A stretch of DNA of 64,000 bases from Actinoplanes sp. KI2 (GTDB lineage Bacteria > Actinomycetota > Actinomycetes > Mycobacteriales > Micromonosporaceae), in NCBI RefSeq assembly GCF_025630775.1, contig NZ_JAOSZE010000001.1, forward strand, positions 248,001 to 312,000. The letters run 5' to 3'. Made by a program: the position numbers and the translations under genes. Below the pieces are notes generated by a model, which saw nothing but the letters and a program-made list of their open reading frames with translations, was not told the DNA's origin and searched no databases. Positions 36,913-43,865 of the stretch are shown here, one piece after another (within the stretch, counting starts at the first letter, position 1; each line of letters opens with the position of its first letter).

Positions 36913-38070
36913 ATGCAGACCAACCCGCACCGCTGGTTCGGCGCCGGGCAGAGCAGCGCCGCCGACGCGGCGAAGGCCGGTGCCGAGGCCGCCGCGGAGG
37001 CGATCGGCGGCAGGGCGGCCAAGGCGGTCTTCGTCTTCTGCTCGGTCGGGTACGACCTGCCGGAACTGCTGGCCGCCGTACGCGAGGAGGCCGGCCCGGA
37101 CGCCGCGATCGTGGGCAGCACGACGATGGGCGAGCTGGGCAACGCGGGGATGACCGTGGGCGGGCTGGCGGTGGCCGCGCTCGGCGGCGACGGCTTCAAC
37201 GTGCGCACCCGGGCGGCGGCCGTCGACCCGGACGACCCGGGCGCGGCCGGGGCGGAGGCGGCCGGGGCGCTGCGCGGACTGCACGACCCGAACCGGGTGC
37301 TGATCCTGTTCGGCGACGCGATCGCCGGCCGGCCGAACGAGATCGTCCGCGGCGCGTACTCGAAGACCGGCGCGGCCTGGCCGATGGTCGGCGGCTTCGG
37401 CGCCGACGACCGGTTCGAGCGAGCCTTCCAGCTCTGCGGCGACCGGGTGCTGACCGGATCGGTGCTCGGCCTCGCGCTCGGTTCGGACCGTCCGATCGGC
37501 ATCGGCATGGCGCACGGCTGGCGGCGTACCGAGCCCCCGATGATCGTGACGAGGAGCCAGGGCGCGCGGATCTACCGCCTGGACGACGAGCCCGCTCTGG
37601 ACGTGCTGCTGCGCCGCTGCGACTTCGACGGGACGGCCGAGGAGTTCTTCGAGAGCGGCCGGGCCCTGCAACCGCTGGGCCTGTCCCGGCGCAACGGCGA
37701 GGACATCCGGGTCATCCACGCCGGCGACGACGAGGACCGCTCGATCTGGGGAACCGCCGACGTGCCGCAGGGCGCGCTGGTCTGGCTCATGGAGGCCGAT
37801 CGGCAGGCGTTGCTCGACGGTGCCGCCCAATCCTGCGCCGAGGCGGTCGCCCAACTCGGCGGCCAGGCTCCGCTCGGCGCCCTCGTCTTCGACTGCGGCG
37901 GCCGGCGGGCCGGTCTGATCGAGGGCGGCATGCAGGAGGAGATCGACGCGATGCGTACGGCGTTGAGCGACGCCCCGTTCGGCGGCTTCTACACCGCCGG
38001 CGAGATCGCCCAGGTGCGCGGCGCGGGCGGCCTGCACCACCTCACCCTGGTCACGCTGGCGCTGGCCTGA
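36913..38070 (+). CDS. FIST domain sensor protein
   Basis: 385 residues, soluble. The FIST N-terminal domain (about 35-215: FVFCSVGYDLPELLAAV, GSTTMGELG, VGGFGADD) is followed by the FIST_C domain (ALDVLLRRC to GALVFDCGGRRAGL and GFYTAGEIAQ). FIST domains are proposed small-ligand sensors, often for amino acids, tied to signalling output modules. Here the output is the GGDEF-EAL protein whose ATG follows 5 bp after the stop. A sensor-effector pair for cyclic di-GMP is the natural reading. Confidence 0.92.
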   Translation: MQTNPHRWFGAGQSSAADAAKAGAEAAAEAIGGRAAKAVFVFCSVGYDLPELLAAVREEAGPDAAIVGSTTMGELGNAGMTVGGLAVAALGGDGFNVRTRAAAVDPDDPGAAGAEAAGALRGLHDPNRVLILFGDAIAGRPNEIVRGAYSKTGAAWPMVGGFGADDRFERAFQLCGDRVLTGSVLGLALGSDRPIGIGMAHGWRRTEPPMIVTRSQGARIYRLDDEPALDVLLRRCDFDGTAEEFFESGRALQPLGLSRRNGEDIRVIHAGDDEDRSIWGTADVPQGALVWLMEADRQALLDGAAQSCAEAVAQLGGQAPLGALVFDCGGRRAGLIEGGMQEEIDAMRTALSDAPFGGFYTAGEIAQVRGAGGLHHLTLVTLALA

Positions 38071-38074
38071 GCCC

Positions 38075-40291
38075 ATGCGGACCTGGTCGACGCACCTGCT
38101 CACCGAGTACTTCACCGCGGTGAACGCCGCCGAGGACGAGGAGACCGCGATCGCCAGCGCGGTCGAGCGCGCCACCGAGATGGTCGAGGCCCAGGTCGGC
38201 GCGGTGGTACGCGAGGGCCGCGTGCTGGGCGCGTACGGCTTCAGCGGCCCCCTCCCGGAGGCCGGCCTGCTCGCCGTGGCCGCGGGCGAGTCCCTGCTCG
38301 ACGTGCCGTACCTGGGCGAGCTGCACGCGGTCGCCAACCCGCTCGGCGGAGAGAACGCGGACGCGCTGATCGTCTGCCGGAGCGGCCAGACGTTCCTGAC
38401 CGAGGAACGGCAGATGCTGCAGGGCATGGCCCAGGTGCTCGGCCTCGCCCTGCGCAGCATCCGGGTGCTGGCCGCCGAGCGGCACCTGCGCGCCGAGAAG
38501 GAACGGCAGGCCACCACCGCGCAGCTGCGGCAGCGGCTGGTCGAGTCGCTGCTCACCATCCAGCGGGCGATCTCCGGGCGGCGGCCGCTGCCGGAGATCC
38601 TGGACGCGGTCACCGGCGGCGCGGCCGAGCTGCTGCACGGCGACGCCACGGTGACCCTGCTGCTCGCCGAGGGCGGCACCGACCGGCGGCTGAGCGTGGC
38701 CTCCACCTGCGGTGGGATCGAGGGCGGGCCGACGCACGAGGCGGCGGCGCGGGACGCGATGACCGGCGGCGGGGTCCTGATCCGCCCGGCCGGGCACGCC
38801 ACGGTGATCGCCGCGCCGGTGCGGGTGACCGGCGAGATGGCCGGCAGCCTGGTCGCCCAGCTGCCCGGCGACCCCGATCAGTACACCGAGCAGCGCGACC
38901 AGCTGGACGCGTTCGCCCAGCAGGTGAGCCTGGCGCTGACCGACGCCCGGACCGTCGAGGCGGTCCGCGAGGCGCACCACGACCCGGTCACCGGCCTGCC
39001 GAACCGCGCGCTGTTCCTGAAGATCCTCAACCGGGTGCTCGCCTCCCGCGGCACCGAGGCCGACCCGACCAGCGTGCTGTTCATCGACCTGGACCGGTTC
39101 AAGGCGGTCAACGACAGCCTCGGTCACGAGGCCGGTGACCAGCTGCTCGCCCTGGTGGCGCGGCGGGTCCGCAGTTGCGTACGGGCCAGCGACACCACCG
39201 CCCGGCTCGGCGGCGACGAGTTCGCGGCGCTGCTGCACGACTCCCCGGTCGAGGCCGCCATGGTGGTCGGCGGCCGGATCGTCGCCTCGATCAAGGAGCC
39301 GTTCCGGATCGCCGGCCGGGACATCTTCATCGGCGCGAGCGTCGGCATCGCCACCTCCCGAGAGGCGGTCGAGCGCTCCGAGACGCTGCTCGACAACGCG
39401 GACGTGGCGATGTACCGGGCGAAGAAGGACGGGCCGGGGCGGGTGCTGGTCTACGAGCCGTACATGCACACCGAGGCGCTCGACCACCTGAACTTCCGCG
39501 GCGACCTGCAGCGGGCGCTGCGCGAGGGCGAGTTCCGCCTGCAGTACCAGCCGCTGATCAGGCTCGCCGACGGCGCGCCGACCGGGGTGGAGGCGCTGAT
39601 CCGCTGGCACAGCCCGACCCGGGGCTTCGTCTCGCCGGTCGACTTCATCCCGATCGCCGAGGAGTTCGGGCTGATCGTCGACATCGGGCAGTGGGTGCTG
39701 GAGACCAGCGCGGCGCAGGTGGCCCGCTGGCGGCGCGACTTCCCCGACCTCGGGCTCAACGTCAACGTCTCCGGGCACCAGTTGGTGCATCCGCGCTTCG
39801 CCGACAACGTGATGCGGGCGCTGGCGATCGCCGGCCTGCCGTCCAGCGCGGTCACCCTCGAGCTGACCGAGTCGGTGCTGATGAGCGAACCGGACCTGGG
39901 CAAGGCGGCGCTGCACGTGTTGCGCGGCCTCGGCGTACAGCTGTCGATCGACGATTTTGGAACCGGGTACTCGTCGCTGGCCTATCTGCGCGAGCTGCCG
40001 GTCGACGAGCTGAAGATCGACCGCGCGTTCATCGCCCGGGCCGAGCTGACCGGGGAGGATCTCGCGCTGGTGCGCACGATCGTCGAGCTGGCCCAGATAC
40101 TCGGCCTGCGCACGGTCGCCGAGGGCATCGAGAACGCCGCGCAGCTCAGCGCCCTGCGCCGACTGGGCTGCGCCTATGGCCAGGGGTACCACCTGTGCCG
40201 CCCGACCGACCCCGCCGCCCTGCCGGCTCGGCTGGCCGAACGGATGGTCGAGGAACCTACCGGATGGCCAGTCACCCATCCGCGTACTTGA
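38075..40291 (+). CDS. GAF-like, GGDEF and EAL domain cyclic di-GMP protein
   Basis: 738 residues, no membrane segment. The N-terminal 300 residues look like two GAF-type sensory domains. The GGDEF domain is intact (FIDLDRFKAVNDSLGHE, ARLGGDEF) and has an RxxD inhibitory site (RASD, 5 residues before the motif). The EAL domain keeps its catalytic set: VEALIRWH, LNVNVSG, LELTES, IDDFGTGYSSL, LKIDRAF and AEGIEN. Both synthesis and hydrolysis of cyclic di-GMP are therefore possible. It is coupled to the FIST gene. Confidence 0.95.
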   Translation: MRTWSTHLLTEYFTAVNAAEDEETAIASAVERATEMVEAQVGAVVREGRVLGAYGFSGPLPEAGLLAVAAGESLLDVPYLGELHAVANPLGGENADALIVCRSGQTFLTEERQMLQGMAQVLGLALRSIRVLAAERHLRAEKERQATTAQLRQRLVESLLTIQRAISGRRPLPEILDAVTGGAAELLHGDATVTLLLAEGGTDRRLSVASTCGGIEGGPTHEAAARDAMTGGGVLIRPAGHATVIAAPVRVTGEMAGSLVAQLPGDPDQYTEQRDQLDAFAQQVSLALTDARTVEAVREAHHDPVTGLPNRALFLKILNRVLASRGTEADPTSVLFIDLDRFKAVNDSLGHEAGDQLLALVARRVRSCVRASDTTARLGGDEFAALLHDSPVEAAMVVGGRIVASIKEPFRIAGRDIFIGASVGIATSREAVERSETLLDNADVAMYRAKKDGPGRVLVYEPYMHTEALDHLNFRGDLQRALREGEFRLQYQPLIRLADGAPTGVEALIRWHSPTRGFVSPVDFIPIAEEFGLIVDIGQWVLETSAAQVARWRRDFPDLGLNVNVSGHQLVHPRFADNVMRALAIAGLPSSAVTLELTESVLMSEPDLGKAALHVLRGLGVQLSIDDFGTGYSSLAYLRELPVDELKIDRAFIARAELTGEDLALVRTIVELAQILGLRTVAEGIENAAQLSALRRLGCAYGQGYHLCRPTDPAALPARLAERMVEEPTGWPVTHPRT

Positions 40292-40369
40292 TCGCCGCGC
40301 TACCGCATGCGAGATCCTTTTGGGGTACTTTTCGCCTAATTGAAGCTAATTACTCGGAAGGAACATTCC

Positions 40370-40666
40370 GTGACACCCTTCGCATTGTTCTTCCTCCTCG
40401 CCCTGGCCAGCTCCTCCTGTTTCGCGCTCGGCCGCGCGCTGGGACGCGGCGAGCGATACGAGAAGGGCTACCGGGAGGGCTTCCGCGACGGCGAGACCGG
40501 CTCCCTGGCCCGCGCGGCCCGCCTCATCCAGCTTGATGCCCGGCCGGCCATCGCGCCCGCGGTCGAGTCGATGCTCGGCCCCTACGCGGTGCCGCAGCAG
40601 CTCCCGGGCCGCAGCGTCGGCCCGGCGGTGGCCGCGGTGCCGGTCCGTCCACAATTGGCGCTCTGA
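40370..40666 (+). CDS. small hypothetical membrane-anchored protein
   Basis: 98 residues from GTG 40370 (AAGGAA 5 nt upstream). One N-terminal hydrophobic segment (FALFFLLALASSSCFALG) is followed by a charged helix with GYREGFRDGETG and a Pro-rich end. It could be a type II membrane anchor or a short signal-bearing protein. No family recognised. A long terminator hairpin follows. Confidence 0.65.
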   Translation: MTPFALFFLLALASSSCFALGRALGRGERYEKGYREGFRDGETGSLARAARLIQLDARPAIAPAVESMLGPYAVPQQLPGRSVGPAVAAVPVRPQLAL

Positions 40667-40683
40667 CTTCCACGACCCAAAAC

Positions 40684-40728
40684 CAGGACCCGGGGGTACG
40701 GCGGAAAGCCGGCACCACCCGGGTCCTG
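40684..40728 (+). terminator. long hairpin terminator
   Basis: Outer stem CAGGACCCGGG/CCCGGGTCCTG (40684-40694 with 40718-40728), with further inner pairing of GGC and GCC. It lies 17 bp after the 98-residue ORF. Confidence 0.85.
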
Positions 40729-40884
40729 CCGTTCCCTCGGCAATCCAGGAACGGGGCCATCGCAGCGTTTCGACGGTAACAACGGTGACCGTCGATCTTA
40801 GTTGTTCGCCCGTGCTAGGTTCTCGGCGTTGCGTGGAGGATTACCTCTCCATTGACGTCCACAACAGAATAACGGGGAAACAGA

Positions 40885-41109
40885 GTGCGAATCGCCAACC
40901 GTTTCGGCGTGGCCATGGTGGCACTGGGCGTAGTGCTCCTCCCCGGAGCGCCCGCCAGGGCGGAAACCGCCGGTGTGACCATCGCGGCATCCGCGGACTC
41001 GGACGGCACCGTGCGCAGCTTCGGCCAATCGCGCGAGGGCGCCGTGCGACGCAACACCACGGTGGCCAAGGACACGCTGGGATATGTAGCCGAGCGAGAT
41101 TACTGCTGA
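40885..41109 (+). CDS. small secreted protein
   Basis: 74 residues from GTG 40885. A clear signal peptide (VAMVALGVVLLPGAPARA) is followed by about 48 mature residues that end in a lone Cys (AERDYC). The mature part is polar with two basic residues in RRNTTVAK. Its stop overlaps the next ATG by one base (TGATG), so it is coupled to the following lipoprotein. No family known. Confidence 0.6.
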   Translation: MRIANRFGVAMVALGVVLLPGAPARAETAGVTIAASADSDGTVRSFGQSREGAVRRNTTVAKDTLGYVAERDYC

Positions 41110-41720
41110 TGCTTCCTTCTCGGAGAGCGGTCCGTTCGGCCTGCCTTGCGATGGGTATCGGACTGTTGGCCGCTTGCACCGCACCCGACAGCGCGGGCAA
41201 AGCGCCGCAGTCTCCCTCGTCGACCCCCGCAGGTTCCGTGCCTGCGGCAACCCCGACGGAGCCCTCGTGCGGCAGCAGAACCGTTTCGTTCGGGCCGCTC
41301 CTCCGGAGAACCGCGATCACCGACATCTCCGACGCGACACGAGTTCACGGCAACACGCCTTTCACCGCCAAGCTACGACCGGTCCGTACGGTGGTGGTCG
41401 CCGTGGAAGGTGAGGGCATCGACGCCAGGTATGTGTTCGATGCGTTCGTGCAGAAGGTCGGCCCGGACGTAGCCCGGATGGGTGAAAACTCCCCGCACGA
41501 AGAGACGGCCGACCAGTGGTCACTCTCCGCGGCCGGCGTAGCAGTCGCATACACCTCCGTGCAGATCGTGGAAGCAAGCTTCACCGAGCGGTGCGGAGGC
41601 AACGTGGTGAGCGGCGTCGTAAGGTCCTGGCAACGATCACGCTCCGGCATCCTGCGGTGCGACTTGAAACCGCAGGCCACTGGCGAGGTCGTGGCAGAGG
41701 CAGTCGCATTGGCCTGCTGA
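41109..41720 (+). CDS. hypothetical lipoprotein
   Basis: 203 residues. The signal peptide ends with lipobox LLAAC near residue 23; a Ser/Pro/Thr linker follows, then a beta-rich domain (TVVVAVEGEGIDARYVFDAF) with three conserved-looking Cys (PSCGSR, TERCGG, LRCDLK) and a final Cys. It is translated with the small secreted protein upstream. Function unknown; the pair may form an exported complex. Confidence 0.65.
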   Translation: MLPSRRAVRSACLAMGIGLLAACTAPDSAGKAPQSPSSTPAGSVPAATPTEPSCGSRTVSFGPLLRRTAITDISDATRVHGNTPFTAKLRPVRTVVVAVEGEGIDARYVFDAFVQKVGPDVARMGENSPHEETADQWSLSAAGVAVAYTSVQIVEASFTERCGGNVVSGVVRSWQRSRSGILRCDLKPQATGEVVAEAVALAC

Positions 41721-41861
41721 GGCGGGTTCCTCTCCCGAAGTGTGTCGTACAACAAGCAAGCCCGGAACCTGCTCGGCGTGGCCTGGCGGCTCCAGCGTCA
41801 TGCGTCTACCCGCACGTCGCATAAGGGCGGGGTCGGGTACCCGTACGCGGTTCTCGCTCAT
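41637..41861 (-). CDS. possible small ORF opposite the lipoprotein end
   Basis: 74 residues from ATG 41861, which has GGAGAGG 2 nt upstream. The sequence has two close Cys (QCDCLCHDL). It overlaps the end of the plus-strand lipoprotein gene by 84 bp. Codon use is less GC-biased than in neighbours. It may be a real short gene or chance. Confidence 0.3.
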   Translation of the reverse strand: MSENRVRVPDPALMRRAGRRMTLEPPGHAEQVPGLLVVRHTSGEEPASAGQCDCLCHDLASGLRFQVAPQDAGA

Positions 41862-41887
41862 GTCCTCTCCGGTACGCGATTCCCTGG

Positions 41888-42127
41888 TCACCGGCCGGCG
41901 GGGGACAGGACGATTCGTACCTGTTCGGAGGGGTCTCGTCCGGAGGTGTCGGAGGCCGCCTCCTCTGCCCTTTGCAGCCTGGCTCCGAGGTCCGCCGCCT
42001 CACGCTGCAGGTCCGCGAGTTGAGCCAGGAGATCCGATAGTGAGCCGCTGTCAGGCCCCGCCACGATGGAGTGCCCTTCCCTCCGACACAGAGGGCACTC
42101 AGCGAGGTGATTCATGCCATGGCGCAT
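41888..42127 (-). CDS. possible small CxxC coiled-coil protein
   Basis: 79 residues (or 75 from ATG 42115). The N-terminus has a zinc-ribbon-like AECPLCRREGH, followed by a helical heptad-like region (LLAQLADLQREAADLGARLQ). Its stop overlaps an in-frame GTG of the next minus ORF by 4 bp. There is no ribosome binding site. It occupies a 530-bp gap that otherwise holds only a terminator and the tRNA-Pro gene. Confidence 0.35.
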   Translation of the reverse strand: MRHGMNHLAECPLCRREGHSIVAGPDSGSLSDLLAQLADLQREAADLGARLQRAEEAASDTSGRDPSEQVRIVLSPAGR

Positions 42128-42197
42128 CGCCAGCCGCGCACTCGGCCCCGGGGAAGCCTCAAGCGCAGATCGTCTGCAGAACGAGCGCGGACAGCAG

Positions 42198-42234
42198 TCA
42201 GGGCCGGTCTCCCTGCTCGGAAGACCGGCCCTGA
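42198..42234 (-). terminator. hairpin after tRNA-Pro
   Basis: Perfect 13-bp stem (42198-42210 with 42222-42234) and an 11-nt loop, 16 bp beyond the 3' end of the leftward tRNA-Pro. Confidence 0.8.
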
Positions 42235-42250
42235 ACTGGTGTTTCGTTGG

Positions 42251-42324
<74 letters not shown>

Positions 42325-42396
42325 AGCTGCCTCGAAATACTATCCGACGCCGCCGCGGACGCGAAATCGGTATCCCCCAAACCGTAAAACCGCAGG

Positions 42397-43296
42397 TCAG
42401 CGGGGGATCAGGGTGAGGATCGAGGCCTCCGGGCGGCAGGCGAAGCGGATGGGGGCGGTGGGGTGGGTGCCCAAACCGGCCGAGACGTGTAGCCAGGCTT
42501 CGGAGTCGGGCCAGCGGTGCAGGCCCTTGGCCAGCGCGTGCGGGAGGTCACAGTTGGTGGTCAGCGCGCCGTAACCGGGCACGCAGACCTGGCCGCCGTG
42601 GGTGTGGCCGGCCAGCAGCAGGGCGAAGCCGTCCGCGGCCATCGCGTTGAGCACCCGGGAGGCCGGCGTGTGGGTGACCCCGATGTGCAGGTCGGCGCCG
42701 CCCGAGATGGTGCCCGCGACCGAGGGGTAGTCGTCCTGGTCGATGTGCGGGTCGTCGACGCCGACCAGTTCGATCGAGCGGCCGCCGGCCTTGATGATCG
42801 TGCGGGCGTTGTTGAGGTCGGACCAGCCCGCGTCCGTGAACGCGACGCGCAGGTCCTCGACGGGCAGGTCGACGCCCTGCACGTATTCGCCGCGCTCGCC
42901 GGGCAGGATGTAGCGCAGCGGGTTGCCCCAGACCGGGCCGCGGTAGTCGTTCGAGCCGAAGACGAACGCGCCGGGCAGCGACAGGAACGGGTCGAGCGCG
43001 CGCAGCACGCCGGGCACCGCCTCCGGGTCGGCCATGTTGTCGCCGGTGACCACGACCAGGTCGGGGTCGGTGCCGGCCAGCGCGGCCACCCAGGCCTGCT
43101 TGCGCCGCTGGTCGGGCATCATGTGCAGGTCGGAGATGTGCAGCAGGCGTAGCGGTTCGGCGTCCGGTTCGAGGACCGGCACGTCGAAGCGGCGAAGCGT
43201 GAAAAGGTTCCGCTCGATCAGTGAGGAGTAGGCGAAGGTGGCCGCTCCGACCGCCGCCACACCGGCGGCCAGAGCAATAACGGGACGCTTACGCAT
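42397..43296 (-). CDS. membrane-anchored metallophosphoesterase
   Basis: 299 residues. One N-terminal membrane segment (VIALAAGVAAVGAATFAYS) precedes a calcineurin-like phosphoesterase domain with LLHISDLHM, VVTGDNM, FGSNDYRG (where GNHD is usual) and LLLAGHTHGGQ. This is the YaeI/YkuE-like group of exported or membrane phosphoesterases. The start is ATG 43296. It diverges from the YqeY gene with only 25 bp between starts, so both transcripts may be leaderless or nearly so. Confidence 0.92.
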   Translation of the reverse strand: MRKRPVIALAAGVAAVGAATFAYSSLIERNLFTLRRFDVPVLEPDAEPLRLLHISDLHMMPDQRRKQAWVAALAGTDPDLVVVTGDNMADPEAVPGVLRALDPFLSLPGAFVFGSNDYRGPVWGNPLRYILPGERGEYVQGVDLPVEDLRVAFTDAGWSDLNNARTIIKAGGRSIELVGVDDPHIDQDDYPSVAGTISGGADLHIGVTHTPASRVLNAMAADGFALLLAGHTHGGQVCVPGYGALTTNCDLPHALAKGLHRWPDSEAWLHVSAGLGTHPTAPIRFACRPEASILTLIPR

Positions 43297-43321
43297 GACC
43301 GCAAGAGTAGTTTGTCCATCC

Positions 43322-43777
43322 ATGGGAGCGCTGAAAGACCGCCTGAACGATGACCTGCACACCGCCATGAAGGCCCGGGACGAGCTGACCACCGCGACGC
43401 TGCGGATGGCTCTGGCCGCGGTTCGCACCGCCGAGGTGGCCGGCGTCGAGGCGCGTGACCTCAGTGACGACGAGGTGCTGGCGGTCCTGACGAAGGAGGC
43501 GAAGAAGCGTCGCGAGGCGGCCACCGCGTTCGCCGACGCGAACCGGCCCGAGCAGGCGGCCAAGGAGCGCTCCGAGGGCGAGGTGATCGACCGCTATCTG
43601 CCGAAGCAGCTCACCGATGAGGAGATCGGCTCGCTGGTGGCCGAAGCGCTGGCGGCCGGTGGCTTCACCAGCCGCGCGCACATGGGTGCGGCGATGAAGG
43701 CAGCGCAGGCCGCGGTCGCGGGGCGTGCGGAGGGCGGCCGCGTGGCCGCCGAGGTCCGGCGCCGGCTGGGTGCCTAG
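43322..43777 (+). CDS. GatB/YqeY domain protein
   Basis: 151 residues, the full length of stand-alone YqeY. Typical segments are LKDRLNDDLHTAMKARDE, LTKEAKKRREAATAF, IDRYLPKQLTDEEI and MGAAMKAAQAAVAGRAEGG. It resembles the tail domain of the GatB amidotransferase subunit and probably binds tRNA, but its role is unknown. ATG 43322 has TAGTTT at 43307-43312, which suggests a very short or absent leader. Confidence 0.94.
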   Translation: MGALKDRLNDDLHTAMKARDELTTATLRMALAAVRTAEVAGVEARDLSDDEVLAVLTKEAKKRREAATAFADANRPEQAAKERSEGEVIDRYLPKQLTDEEIGSLVAEALAAGGFTSRAHMGAAMKAAQAAVAGRAEGGRVAAEVRRRLGA

Positions 43778-43817
43778 CCGTCCACCGTTTTCCCGTACGC
43801 GATGACGGGCCGAACGA

Positions 43818-43850
43818 CGCAGGGGCGGGCCACGCGGGCCCGCCCCTGCG
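43818..43850. terminator. bidirectional hairpin between yqeY and PBP genes
   Basis: Perfect 14-bp GC-rich stem (43818-43831 with 43837-43850) and a 5-nt loop between converging genes. Confidence 0.88.
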
Positions 43851-43865
43851 GCTGTCCTGGTCCGG

